Positions 20,913 to 31,085 are shown, numbered from the stretch's first letter. The stretch: 64,000 bases of DNA from Micrasema longulum (GCA_022494885.1 JAGVSM010001209.1:151898-215897); one strand, 5' to 3'. Numbers and translations: made by a program. Notes: generated by a model not told the origin, from the letters alone.

Positions 20913-22289
20913 TTTATGACAGCCAGTGACCATTCGCATTAATATTGCAAGTTTTTACCTTATTATTTTAGTTTAATTATATTACATATTAAATGCATTT
21001 GTTCACGATGACTAATATAACCGTGGAATGAAGTTTTACGGTCTGGAACATAAAATCGTATTGGATGTTAGCGTTTCGAATGAAAGTATTCATGTAACCT
21101 AGTTAATGGTTCTTAATATGTGGTTCTTAAAATAAAAGTTACTCCAAAAACCAACATGGGTAAAATATATAGAACAGGGTCAAATGAATGTTTCCGTGTA
21201 GCGTGAACATAAATTGATTAGAAACACACAAATTCTTCTGTTTTTCCAAGTTTTACAAGTAAAAAGTACGAAAATTTTTGAATTTGAACTTCTACTAAAA
21301 GCGATATATTAAAAAAAGCAAATCTATGTTATTTGCACTGCAAAATTACAAAATTCCTGGGCCTGTGGAGATACGAAAAACCGAGTAAATGGCAAATATA
21401 GCACTAAAATAATGACTACTACTTTTGTAGTGAGTTGTACTGCACGCAAACTTTGAGGAATCTTGATTAAAGTAAAAATTTCCGCTCAACCATGATTTGA
21501 TCCCTATTTTCAAGACGATTTTTTCCGAAAATAGCTATTAAATAAAAATATGTACATAAATCATAAAAACGCAAGTATTTCTTTGATTTATATATTTTTT
21601 TATCTATGTGAATAGTTTCAGACGGTTATTGCCTGTATAAACAAATAAGTTGCACTAAAAAATGTTTAGTTATAAAAGTATTAAGTTAAATAATTATTAA
21701 GTTTTTGTCAAAATGTTTTTAAAAGGGTTGTATTCTCTTATTTTTTTATTTTATTTAGTCTTAATATAGTACAAACTTGATACATTAATGTCCTAATATT
21801 AACTTGTATTATATTATCTTTAAAACATATACTTATTATTAAATTTTCTAAACAATATACGTACACTTGATATCTATGACGAAAAATATTGCTGAGAACA
21901 AAAAAAAAATTGTTATATATTTGGGAAGAACCAGAAGATTTGTTGATATGGGTTTATGTAAAATCACTTACCACACAATCACCGAACCACACACCAATCT
22001 ACATGCAACCAATTAAATTTGTCCATTTTTGTTCAAAACACTTTTTTCAGCAAGTGAAGTCAAAAAAATGTTTTTTGACTTTACTTTTTTTGGTTCAACT
22101 CGCCCTTACTGAATTGTAATACTTTTTTTTTTTGTTGCAGATGCAAAGTATGTAAAATTTATTTTTTATGTATTATAAAAGGCGTTGAAGTCGTGTCGCT
22201 ATTTTATTTTTTTATTTTTTTTTTCCATACATATATTATTTACATAGAAATAAAATTACAAAAATAAACTTTACAAAAATACATCTTGA
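20913..22289. other. Nothing assigned
   Basis: AT-rich. A T-tract followed by GTTGCAG at about 22123-22140 looks like a splice acceptor, but no exon-like frame follows. Frame 21889-22119 has no recognisable domain. Confidence 0.35.
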
Positions 22290-22395
22290 AATTGCGGAAT
22301 AACGGATGAAAGGTCCGAGGTTCAACCCCACTCCACTACAACGTGTTTCTTGTTTTCTAATATTGAGTTATTAACAAATCGTTGAAAATAGTGTT
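22290..22395 (+). mobile_element. SINE-C copy
   Basis: Contains GGTCCGAGGTTCAACCCC (B-box), CACTCCACTACAACGTG, TTGTTTTCTAATATTGAGTT and AATCGTTGAAAATAG in SINE-C order. The head half is weak. Diverged from the copies at 6735 and 19456. Confidence 0.58.
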
Positions 22396-22720
22396 AAAAA
22401 TTGGAATATTTGAGAGCAAGAATATTTCTAAGCAAAGAAAAAAAATCATTAGCAAAACATTTTTTTTTTTAGTTTTACTTCACTTTTCCATTTACCTGTA
22501 TATAATCTATTGCACTAATTTATATTTCGATTTCGTGAAAATAAATAATATTTATGATACTTCAACATCGTTTTTTAATCACTTTAAAAAAACCTCGCAA
22601 CACAGTTTGAGTTCCTTTCACTGATAAAATTCCTATAAATGACCGTTTCACAATAACCGTGCTGGCGACTCACCCGCCCGATGATTCACGCTTGCAAGGT
22701 ACATGATATAGGGAAACCTT
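22396..22720. other. Nothing assigned
   Basis: AT-rich sequence up to the TIR of the next element. The short frame 22382-22624 is low-complexity and rejected. Confidence 0.3.
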
Positions 22721-23050
22721 AGTTGGACGTAGTTATGTAGAAAGCGTCCAACCCTCAAAATGCTAAAAATGCGTATTGGCGATTTCGATAGCATACTACG
22801 AAATCTTTATGCGCTGAAAGCGTCCAAGCTCCAAGTGTTATACTTTTTCTGCCAGTTAAAGAAATTTCTAACCCACATTATGGTTATCATTGTTGTATTA
22901 ATTTTAAAAACGTCCAAAAGGTCAAACTGTTTTCTGCAGCTCATTTTTTTTCCTTAATTTTTTTAATTGGTAAAAAAGTATAGCACTTGGAACTTGGACG
23001 TTTTCTCTCATTTTGAGGGTTGGACGCTTTCTCCATAACTACGTCCAGTT
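22721..23050. mobile_element. MITE with long terminal inverted repeats (M3)
   Basis: Left end TTGGACGTAGTTATGTAGAA then AGCGTCCAACCCTCAAAATG. The right end is its inverted copy (CATTTTGAGGGTTGGACGCT, TTCTCCATAACTACGTCCAG). Inside, GTCCAAGCTCCAAGTG and TTATACTTTTT on the left pair with the inverted CTTGGAACTTGGAC segment on the right, so the arms extend further, with about 50 extra bases in the left arm. Total about 330 bases. No clear target duplication and no second copy in the window. The 65-codon frame at 22760-22957 is inside the arms and not a gene. Confidence 0.72.
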
Positions 23051-23589
23051 GTAATTCTGTAAAAAAGACAGCACGAACCTTCGCGGGACCACTCGAACAC
23101 CTAATGGAAATTATTAGTTTTTTTTTTTCACAAGTCGGGAATAACGATAAAATTTTAATACATATTTAGAGCGGATTTTTGCGATTCTAATGATATAACT
23201 ATCCATTTATCCAAAACAAGTTTTCATTTATAATTTTCAATGGTTCAAAGTGAGCACATCCAAAACGGCCCGCAGTTGGCATCACGTCATTTTGACGTCA
23301 CGCGTTATGACTGCCGACGGCGCTTCTAATAAACGTTTCGTACAAGTTTGCCGCCAAAACGTCAAATGTGTCGTTTGTCTTACAGGGCGCGAAATGTCTC
23401 GTTTTCGGGTAATTCAAAATATGAATAATTTAAACCGTTCTGGAAAATTTATCCAACGTCGCACGAAAAAACAATTTTTTGCTCATTTAAAAACAAAAAA
23501 ACATGAAAAGACCCTATGTCCGACTGGATTAAATTTTTTATTGTATTGCTAATTATAAAATCAGTCAATCCTATTTAAACAAATATATA
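23051..23589. other. GC-richer patch with an unassigned 100-codon frame
   Basis: Frame 23250-23552 (100 codons) covers the GC-richer patch 23260-23420, which contains CGTCATTTTGACGTCACGCG and GCCGACGGCG. The predicted residues are basic with three Cys near the middle, but there is no motif I recognise. CpG-rich sequence with a palindromic TGACGTCA suggests regulatory or transposon-end DNA more than protein. Not called as a gene. Confidence 0.3.
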
Positions 23590-24398
23590 TTCTTTATATT
23601 TACAACAATACAAAATGATTTAATAATAATTAGCCAATTCAATTCGACAATCTAGTAAATTCAAAAGAACAATACAATTTTCTCTGATTAAACTAAAACA
23701 ACTATATTATAATTGGTGTAACTCAAATAAAACTTTAAGAACAATAGGATGGGGAGGCATTCATAAATCAATATTAAAACCTCTAGAATCTGCTCAAAAA
23801 TCAATAGTTAAAATAATTTTTAAAAAGCCCTTCAGGTACCCCAGCATTAAGTTATTTGAGGAATTTGTGATTTAAGATGTAAGGCAATTGTATATTTTTA
23901 GTAAAATTATGTTAGTGAAAGCAAATTATTCTACCAAATCTCAAAAAAACACTCCCACACTACCAGAAGTCAAACTAGAGGATGGGTCATGGGGTCCATC
24001 ACAATCTTTGAATTTGGCAAAGAAATTTCAGGTTTCTGAGCCCCAAAATATTGAATATGTTACCTAAACATTGTAAAACCATGACCCAGATTCAATTTAA
24101 ATAATTTGTAAAAAATTGGTTACTGGGTTTGGGTCGAGAAAAAATTGAAAATTTACTGAAAATACATTCTTAAATAATAAATGGTATAAATGAATATTGT
24201 CTAACTGTATGGTAGATTAACTAGGAGGTAGTAATGTTATTGTTTATTTTTGCATACAAATGTCTGCCTTAAAATAGGTCGTACCTAGTTAGGCAAACTA
24301 GACACGATCCAGAGAAATCTATTACCTTAGTATATTTGTAGTGGATAGAGTAATTGTTATTTTGATAATAAACTATGATTATTATTATTATTAATTAA
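23590..24398 (+). mobile_element. Jockey/CR1-like LINE (family J5), C-terminal half
   Basis: Translation with few breaks gives IRQSSKFKRTIQFSL, then NWCNSNKTLRTIGWGG, ILKPLESAQKSIVKIIFKKP (LINE thumb pattern), a stop, then SKIMLVKANYSTKSQKNTP, VSEPQNIEYVT and a last helix. The 3' UTR ends in GTTATTTTGATAATAAACTA and a (TTA)n tail at 24380-24398. A minus-strand copy at 42318-43165 shares the C-terminus, UTR and microsatellite tail, and a third copy of the last 45 bases is at 35884-35930. Stops are present in both long copies. Confidence 0.75.
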
Positions 24399-24574
24399 GA
24401 TCAACAAACTAAAATCGATAAACATACGTTCTTTCGAAACAGCCTGTGCTTGAAAAAACATTATGTTTGTTTTCCGAATTCTATTCTAGTATAATGTAAT
24501 TTTATTTATGACACATTATGTATATATTAAATTATAAATTTGAAATCATTTTAAATCTAGTATTAAGAATAAGG

Positions 24575-25024
24575 GGTTCAAACTGTCAGTAGGGTCGCAG
24601 TGAGTCACATCTTGCTAGAGGGTGTGATTCACTAAAAAATGCTGCGAACGCCCAGTTGCATTCCACCGGCAACACTACTGACTAGTCCTACTCGTTAGCG
24701 TCCACGTCGCGAACCCTGGGCAATGAGATCACACTCATAACGGTGTGATCACAGCAGATAACGAGAGGGTGAGAGGCGAGTTTCTGGTGCCTCCAAACCA
24801 GAACCAACCAGCTAAGGGAAGGTAACCACGACAGAAAAATCCACCAAAGAAGGCAACGGGAAACCACTCTGATCATCTTTTACAAGGAATCACTGTGGCG
24901 AGTTAATCCAATAAGCAGTTGTCCTGGCTGCGGAATTCAAGAGTAGCGCAGGACCGAGATGCTTTTGCTGTAGTGATCGCCAACTTCGGGGGGACCTGAC
25001 AAGACACCCCAAGAAGAAGAAGAT
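24575..25024 (+). mobile_element. GC-rich non-autonomous element with RTE-type 3' end
   Basis: About 450 bases of GC-richer DNA ending GTAGTGATCGCCAACTTCGG, GGGGACCTGAC and a GAAGAAGAAGA tail. This end is the same type as RTE-2 (VIANxGGT-stop followed by GAAGAAG). The upstream part holds GAAGGCAACGGGAAACCACT, a block I recall from RTE-like 5' regions. It is probably an internally deleted RTE element or an RTE-mobilised SINE joining 5' and 3' ends. Minus-strand frame 24688-24876 is incidental. Confidence 0.6.
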
Positions 25025-26050
25025 TAAGTATATATTACATTATAACCGGATTATTGTATATATGATTGTAGATTTCCATTAATATATATTTTTTTAAATA
25101 GAGAAAACTCATTTACCTATGTATAATGTTTTAAATATGTTTTTTTTTTCAAAAATATATGTAAATACTAAACAATAGTATTTAATAACTTTTCAAATGA
25201 AAATTTTCTTCGTGGATAGTCATACATTTACATATTTTTCGAAAAACTCGCTACACTATTTTTTATGTGTTGGGTATGTTTTCTTCTTAAATTTATTTTA
25301 ATTAAAAAAAATATCCCCGAATTCGGAAATTGTTGATAGTGATGTTGATAGCGGATGTTAATAGCAGCTGTTATTTTTAATGTTACGCTTATGCTAATGC
25401 TATTATGCAATCACTACCTGTCCTACCTGACTGTCTAGCGCCGCTCCATACTTCCGTAGTGGATGACGCATCAAAGCGGCAGAGGCACCGCTCTAGTAAC
25501 CCTGAACTGACGTGACGGGAAGAAATGTGTGAGATCCTACAAATGTGATGATTCACCATAATTAACTAGATATTCATACTTATGTATGCAAATTATATGT
25601 AGCGCTAACCAAGTGTAAAGAGAATGATTAGCTTGTTAAATACGGTAAAACGTCATCAGAGTAACACGTTTTTATACGTAGGTAGTAAGTAGATAAACGT
25701 ACTTATTCTCATTAGTAAAATACGGTAAAAAATAAAAAATGACTTATCAAGATTTGGTCGAGGAATATGAGATTGTTTATAGTTTTGATATTTTACAAAT
25801 AATATTTTTTTCTAAATTTATGCAAGTAAGAGGGAAAACATTATTGAGTTGGGAATACCGAAGTTAAGAGATTCACAAGGCTTATTTATGACCTTTGATC
25901 AGCTGCTTATTTTTTTATTTACAATTTTTTGCTTACGTTTTAATAAATTTTCTGATTAATATCGCCAAATTTATTACAACAAAAATCCCACATAGTCATG
26001 GCCTGTGCGTGGTATACTAAATATTTTAAACATGATTTATTTATTTATTT
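25025..26050. other. Mostly AT-rich; GC-richer patch 25420-25540
   Basis: The patch 25420-25540 has CTAGCGCCGCTCCATACTTC and GCAAAGCGGC-type sequence with no frame. Positions 25984-26020 (ATCCCACATAGTCATGGCCT then GCGTGGTATAC) recur at 3928-3962, giving a small shared repeat E. Nothing else assigned. Confidence 0.35.
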
Positions 26051-26217
26051 TTGGACCACAACAGGCCAGGAGGCCCAATTACAGTGGTGAATTACATCAC
26101 AGAACACCCGGGCTTGAGAAAAATCACATTTCAATTTTTGTGTACTCACCGGGAATCGAACCCGGAACCTTTCGTGTGTGAGTCAAGTGTCTTGACCACT
26201 AGACCACGGAGGCCGCC
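26051..26217 (-). mobile_element. tRNA-derived SINE (SINE-B), near complete
   Basis: The minus strand starts GGCGGCCTCCGTGGTCTAGT (A-box), has GTTCCGGGTTCGATTCCCGG (B-box), then a body with AAAATGTGATTTTTCTC-like sequence and a 3' hairpin segment CACCACTGTAATTGGGCCTC...GTTGTGGTC. The tail is A-rich. The full counterpart is at 58068-58250 (plus), with fragments at 33645-33765 and 62515-62615. RNA polymerase III promoter boxes are visible, but the body is SINE, so it is not a tRNA gene. Its head directly abuts the RTE-1 fragment. Confidence 0.78.
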
Positions 26218-26224
26218 AATGCCG

Positions 26225-26935
26225 CCAAATATTATGAAATTTATGTTAAATGTTTATCGCGGGAGGCAAAACTACCAGTTCACAATGTTCTAGTGCCAAC
26301 TCTAATGCATGGGGGCGAAGTATGGAATTGGAAAAATAACGATAAAAGTAGATTAAATGCTGTCGACATTCGATCCCTCAGGCAAATGTGTGATAAAACG
26401 ATGTATGATAGGTGCACAAATGTCGAGATCCGTGAACTATGTAAGGCTGAGACTTGCATTATCGACAGAATCAAGAAAGGGGTGCTGCGTTGGTTTGGAC
26501 ATGTAGAGCAAATAGACAGCGAAAGAACGGCTAAAATGATCTACGATGCGAATGCTGATAGATGCAGAAAACGAGGAAGACCGAGAAAGACATGGCAAAA
26601 TCAAGTCTGTCAAATACTTGAAGATGGACATGTCAAGAGTAGGAATAATCGGCGTGCGTGCATAAGAAGATGGATGAATGTAGAGGAAGCGAGGTCTGTT
26701 TGCAAAGACAGAGTTATATGGCATTATATTATTGGGAGGGCTCGATGTCTTGCAGGGCACCCGCTGGCACAGCGCGGGCTTAAACTGTGCAACTCGGTTA
26801 TAAGCTTAGACTATACCTGTCTGCGTAACCTATAAGTGTGAAAGCACTACAATTTAATGATATGAATCATACACGTATAAAACATGTGAATCGAGGTCCT
26901 GTATCCTTTCTACGGGGAAACGGCGTGATGGTTTG
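26225..26935 (+). mobile_element. RTE-1 LINE C-terminus, longest copy
   Basis: Open frame 26293-26835 encodes an RTE-like C-terminus: VPTLMHGGEVWNWKNNDKSR, VDIRSLRQMCDKTMYDRCTN, a GVLRWFGHVEQIDSERTAKM block, RKRGRPRKTWQNQVCQILED, then NRRACIRRWMNVEEARSVCK and DRVIWHYII. The expected ending (SAYPYGE then stop) is displaced: about 160 bases (26735-26893) of another repeat are interposed, and the original end resumes at 26894 (CTGTATCCTTTCTACGGGGA, GTGATGG). The last 35 codons of the open frame (RARCLAGH onwards) come from that insert. Further copies are at 27760-27925 and 55553-55765. Confidence 0.8.
26735..26893 (+). repeat. Insert in RTE-1, repeat Y
   Basis: Interrupts RTE-1 between its WHYII codons and its terminal YPF-GE codons. 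The first 95 bases recur on the minus strand at 57425-57515, including CAGGGCAC, GCTGGCACAGCGCGGG, AACTGTGCAACTCGG-like and TAGACTATACC then TGTCTGCGTAA. A CCCGC/GCGGG stem is possible in this copy. Nature unknown. Confidence 0.55.
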
Positions 26936-27079
26936 TTATTGTTAAAATCTATGATTTAGGTGGATTAAAAAATTTTTAAAAATGTAGAAAGCTAAATTCA
27001 GATTATTTCTTTTATTTTTAATACGAGTAAATGGAAAATAAGAAAATAGGGTATAGAAAATAAAAAGTTGATCTAGATA

Positions 27080-27290
27080 TCGGTTTAAGTTACCGCTTTA
27101 CACACTGTGTATCATTGACCATTCTGCCGGTGTTTAAAAACTTACACTTTTTAAACTCTTCCATCAGTTGACTATTGTGAAATAAAAGAGCTGAACCTTT
27201 ATGGATGCGGGTGAGATTCTTTTGACTGAATTTATTCATTTACTAGGCAACACCTGAAAACACATTTCAAATATTATATTTCTCAACAAT
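27080..27290 (+). repeat. F1 unit (first of two in tandem), distal part
   Basis: Contains AAGTTACCGCTTTACACACT, ATTGACCATTCTGCC, TCTTCCATCAGTTGAC, GAGCTGAACCTTTATGGATG, CGGGTGAGATTC and TACTAGGCAACACCTG. The same series is at 61860-62060. A second F1 unit starts 3 bases further. Confidence 0.58.
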
Positions 27291-27292
27291 TA

Positions 27293-27560
27293 ACAATATT
27301 TTGAGTTTATCCAAATTTTTGCAAGGACTGGATTTAACTCCACGGGGAGCTGTTAATGTAAACATATTACAACAGAGATGAAGAACATTTTAGAGAAGGC
27401 AATATAGAAGTTTACGCATCTACAGGGCTTATGACGTGTCATTGGCTAGTTTAAGTGGCCACTTTACATACTGTGTAAGATTTACTATTCTGCCTCTATT
27501 TGAACATATATATTCCTTCGACTCTTCCATCTGTTGACGTTTTTGAAGGTTAAGAGCTAG
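27293..27560 (+). repeat. F1 unit (second of two in tandem)
   Basis: AACAATATTTTGAGTTTATC, GCAAGGACTGGATTTAACTC, CACGGGGAGCTGTTAATG, ATTACAACAGAGATGAAGAA, CATTTTAGAGAAGGC, GGCTTATGACGTGTCATTGG, CACTTTACATACTGTG, TCCTTCGACTCTTCC and ATCTGTTGACG. This is the best example of the complete left half of F1. The minus-strand frame 27429-27656 overlaps it and is not a gene. Confidence 0.65.
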
Positions 27561-27759
27561 ATCTAGAGCTGGAAAAAGTGGATTAGTCGTCAACAAAAAT
27601 GCGTGAAAAAATCTGGTGATTATGTTGGAAAACAGTTGGGAAATTAAGCTTTCCAATGATGTATTTTTCAGTTCAAATAAAAAGTGCCTTAAACCTGAAA
27701 AAAAAATGAGAGCCTTATTTTTTACACAATCCTCGTATATGGCGATATTTAATGTTACG

Positions 27760-27925
27760 TAGGACGAGGACGATCAAGAAAGACACAAAAGACAGCGGAC
27801 ACAACCGTAGGGCATGTATGACAAGATGTATGAATGTGGAAAAAGCTAAGAATGCATATTTGGATAGACGTGTATGGCAATCCATCCTATCTGCCTACCC
27901 TTATGGGGAAATAGCGTGATGGTAG
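27760..27925 (+). mobile_element. RTE-1 LINE 3' end, second copy
   Basis: Reads, after one shift, NRRACMTRCMNVEKAKNAYL, DRRVWQSILSAYPYGEIA and TAG, then TGATGGTAGCAGTAGTA. It is the last 50 codons of RTE-1 with the normal ending, which identifies what is displaced in the copy at 26225-26935. Truncated upstream. Confidence 0.72.
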
Positions 27926-27989
27926 CAGTAGTATACAATACAAATAGATGACCAAGGTGCACTATATTTATACCTCTACACTCGCTGTA

Positions 27990-28045
27990 CCAATGCAGAC
28001 GTCTATGCGCCATCAGGTACGGATCGTAGTATGATGATTATGACT
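27990..28045 (+). repeat. SINE-A tail fragment
   Basis: TGTACCAATGCAGACGTCTA, TGCGCCATCAGGTACGG and a GATGAT tail are the SINE-A 3' end in the opposite direction to the other copies. Only the last 55 bases are present. Confidence 0.5.
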
Positions 28046-28430
28046 AATTGAACAATTCCATAATAGTTTTCCACCATTGAATCATTGTTTATTCTAGCGC
28101 ATTATTATTTATGGCACAAGTATAATGTTGAGCATGATTCATACTTTCTTCACTGTCCTCGCCACGAATTAGTCTGCGGTCCATCGTCACAGGATGAGTA
28201 ATCTCACAACCAGCGAAGAGGAAACATAAATCTGATATTCACGTTACATAATTACTACAAAGCCGCGAGGTTCAAGGACTTACAAAAATAACAGGAGGAA
28301 GACCTGTGCTATTAGTCATTAGTGAAAACTACACTGTGTTTGGAAAATATTTATCATAAATACATCAAATTATATTAATTGTGTTCAACTTGTGATTGTC
28401 CGGCATAAATTTATACGTTTATCATCATCA

Positions 28431-28447
28431 TTCCCTCTCCGCACCTT
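28431..28447 (-). repeat. SINE-A 3' end, cut off by LINE J6
   Basis: TTCCCTCTCCGCACCTT with a preceding ATCATCATC run is the 3' terminus of SINE-A as seen at 54391-54408. The rest of this SINE lies at 28953-29156, beyond the J6 insertion. Confidence 0.58.
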
Positions 28448-28952
28448 GTATTTATTTATTTATACTTTTACATTGTTTGTATTTTTTTAATACAGAATAA
28501 TGTTCCCTCACTGAGGTGTCCCGTGCCGAGGAAAACATTTTACAAAATGTGAAACATGCCTAAGATTAGCTATTTAACAAAGTTAACATAATAATAACAT
28601 TTTAAAAAACGTAATTAATCCAATTTACTTAATTATAATTAAAATAATAAACAATAAAAGACTAAAATAATAATTTAAAACATAACCAATTTATACAGAC
28701 CAATAGAACAAATTTCATACACAGTACACACATTCTACCTATTTGGCTTGATCCACTCATCGATCCGTGCGCAACCCACCTCCACTATCCATTTCTTAAT
28801 AGCAATTTTATATTGTGAAAACTTACTAATTGTCCTTATAGATAATGGAAGTAGATTGTACACTTTAACCGAGTAGTAGGCCAATCCTTTTTGACCGAAG
28901 GTTGTATTTATTATTTTAATTTTTTTGCAGCTTCAGGATGGAGTATCTAGTA
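28448..28952 (-). mobile_element. Jockey-like LINE (family J6) inserted in SINE-A
   Basis: The minus strand reads KIINTTFGQKGLAYYSVKVY, NLLPLSIRTISKFSQYKIAI and KKWIVEVGCARIDEWIKPNR then a stop, a typical LINE C-terminus. A long AT-rich 3' UTR follows and contains ACATTTTGTAAAATGTTTTC and CTCGGCACGGGACACC, ending in a (AAAT)n tail at 28448-28463. The 3' UTR recurs in the plus direction at 35060-35400. The frame is intact to its stop for about 60 codons. Confidence 0.74.
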
Positions 28953-29156
28953 TAGGTAAACCAGTCGCAACGTATCTTGATCATATTTGTTACATGAAGG
29001 TAAGATGATCACGCTTCAGGTGCCAGTCCAGGGAATTTGGAATATTATTATGTAAAAACGCCTTTTTAAATAAATATTTTATGTCGACCATGTCGGGAAT
29101 CGAACCCGAGACCTCTTGTATGGCAGGCAAATGCGCTGACCACTACACCACAAGTG
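28953..29156 (-). mobile_element. tRNA-derived SINE (SINE-A), split copy
   Basis: On the minus strand the head is CACTTGTGGTGTAGTGGTCA (A-box) and GGTCTCGGGTTCGATTCCCG (B-box), followed by AAATATTTATTTAAAAAGGC, CTTCATGTAACAAATATG and the body. Relatives are at 53438-53609 and 54383-54628 (minus), with fragments at 11400-11475, 27990-28045 and 51515-51565. LINE J6 interrupts it near its 3' end. The pol III boxes are well kept. Confidence 0.74.
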
Positions 29157-29409
29157 AAATTATAAATGTACCAGTTGACCCGACAGAGGTTGTCCTGCCT
29201 GAACGGTTATGCTCTTTACTTCTTCTTTACATATTAGATTGAAGATTTTAATATCTACGAACACGCACAGCGCAAAGATCTATATTTCTCTGAAAACTGC
29301 ACGTAAAACGGTTAAGCCGTTTAGAAGAAGTTCAGTGACATCACACGTACAGAGAAATGATATAAATAAAGTTTGTATTTAATGGGTAGTATGTAAGTCC
29401 ACTATATAT
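29157..29409. other. Nothing assigned
   Basis: No frame or repeat recognised between SINE-A and the SINE-C tail. Confidence 0.3.
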
Positions 29410-29485
29410 TTAAAAAAATATAAATGTGCGTTCTTATGATTTACCTAACTACTTCATTTTTTTGGGAACGTTTTCAACGAGTTAT
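29410..29485 (-). repeat. SINE-C tail fragment
   Basis: GCGTTCTTATGATTTACC, a short variable part, and GGGAACGTTTTCAACGAG repeat the distal part of the SINE-C copy at 6735-6800. The head and B-box are missing. Confidence 0.5.
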
Positions 29486-29489
29486 TTTA

Positions 29490-29650
29490 TGTTAAAAGTA
29501 CTGACGTCGTGGTCAAACATATTAACGTATATAAAATAATAACGTATATAACATAAACATATTTATAGTAAATATTAGTATTCAACACGGTTTCGAGACG
29601 TACCCGTTTGTTCACTATCGTGTAACTTTCAATCTCTTAGTCCTAATTAC
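29490..29650. repeat. Repeat D copy
   Basis: GACGTCGTGGTCAAACATAT, GTAAATATTAGTATTCAACA and CGGTTTCGAGACGTACCC match parts of 19320-19440 (inverted) and 13690-13870. It includes an internal duplication of AATAACGTATATA. Confidence 0.45.
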
Positions 29651-30804
29651 CAACCCCCACCCATTCGCCAACTTACCACCTAATATTATCGACTTAATTT
29701 TAGTGCATGTTTGGACATGGTGGTGTTGCATGAAATTGGGATTTTTTTCTAATACGAAACTCTAATAGAACAAAATTTATTTATATTTTTCAGGTGGTAT
29801 CTAGGTTCTAGACTCTTTACAAAACAGAACGAAGGCTTGGGGACGAAGGGAAAGGGACATAAGAAAAGACAAAATCAAAGCCAATGAGAGAGTCCAGTGC
29901 AAAGCCTGCCATCATTGGTTCATATTGAGTATCCGGGGGGCGATACAATCGATTTTGTATGTGATTATTACGTGCAAAATTTTGAAAAATATAAGTACCT
30001 CATATTAGGAGCACTTTTTTGACATACATTTTTTCTATTGTTTTAATTTTTATTTAAAATGATGAAATTTAATGTTATTTTTTTATAATTTAATTTTCAT
30101 TTGATTAAAATTAATATTTTTTTATTTACGTAAGCCATTTCATATTCGGTACATCTCCTCTATATTTTCAAATATATCTTTATCAATTTTACCTTATAAC
30201 ATTTACTGTGTATACTGCAGTCGCGTGCACAGAGTTTTTAACTAGGGTAGGCAGTAGAAAAAAAAAGTACGTTTTATAGAATATAAGTTATCAATCTTAC
30301 CAAACAGTTTCCTTCACTCGTCACGTTAGTTTGAATCACTATGTTGTTGGCTATTGGGAAAAACCTTGGTCTTTCAAACGGCTTTCTCTTGAATTTGCAA
30401 AATTTTCAAAAATTGTGTCAAACCAAAAATCCACTGGCCTCTCGGGGTTTGCGGCACTTCTTCTGGACTTGCAGATCCATTTCAATCTCAAATAATAATT
30501 TTTAAATAATATTTAGCCTTACTGATAGTTTTTCTTCTAATATAAACTTTTTTTAAAGCAGTCGCAGAGGAACGAGCAGGACTTCAAATGAATCCACGAA
30601 AAATCTAACTTTAACTTTGCTAATAGGCGGGAAGAAAAAAAAAAGTATTATTGCATAGCTAGGAGTTACCATATAACAAAAATATATTATTTTATCACGT
30701 ATCAAATTTATTTTGAGTGAGGAAATATAATTGCTTTTTATTTGCTAATTGACTATCAAACTAAGCCAAAATACTTTTTTTATGCATCGTATTATCAACG
30801 TCAT
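29651..30804. other. Nothing assigned
   Basis: AT-rich with GC-richer islands at 29800-29960 and 30300-30480. Their frames are short and interrupted. No splice-bounded exon could be supported. Confidence 0.35.
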
Positions 30805-31085
30805 GACTTTTCAAAGTTTTATAATTTTGAAATTACTCTGCCCGTGACGTCACAAGTTCTAGTCAGTAAATTCTGCTGATTGGTGAGTTAGCTTCCCGGA
30901 AATCTATCACAACACTCTATCATTGGTTGATTGTCAAGAACTTGTTACATAGGTCAATGCAGTTTTATTTTATATACGTTTTTGAGAAACTTTGCCATAC
31001 AATTAAATGCTATAATTTTTATGGCGTAAGAAAACATTTTTTGTAGCCAATTTTTTGTACCATTGAACTTCTCACTACGGAAATT
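30805..31085 (+). repeat. M2 interspersed repeat, near-complete copy
   Basis: Ordered blocks shared with 62715-63000: TTATAATTTTGAAATTACTC, GCCCGTGACGTCACAAGTTC, GATTGGTGAGTTAGCTTCCC, CATTGGTTGA, TTTTGAGAAACTTTGCCATA, ATTAAATGCTATAATTTTTA and TTGAACTTCTCACTACGG. It has no coding potential. The class is unknown, and no inverted ends were recognised. Confidence 0.6.

Noticed and set aside
22123..22145. Splice acceptor (T-tract then GTTGCAG)
   Set aside because: No open exon or matching donor downstream. Such tracts are common in AT-rich DNA.
23250..23552. 100-codon plus-strand frame in a GC-richer patch
   Set aside because: No domain, no homologous copy in the window, no codon pattern distinct from its composition. 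Better read as CpG-rich non-coding DNA.
29090..29156. Functional tRNA gene at the SINE-A head
   Set aside because: Same reasoning: a dispersed repeat with the same body at 54383-54628 and 53438-53609.
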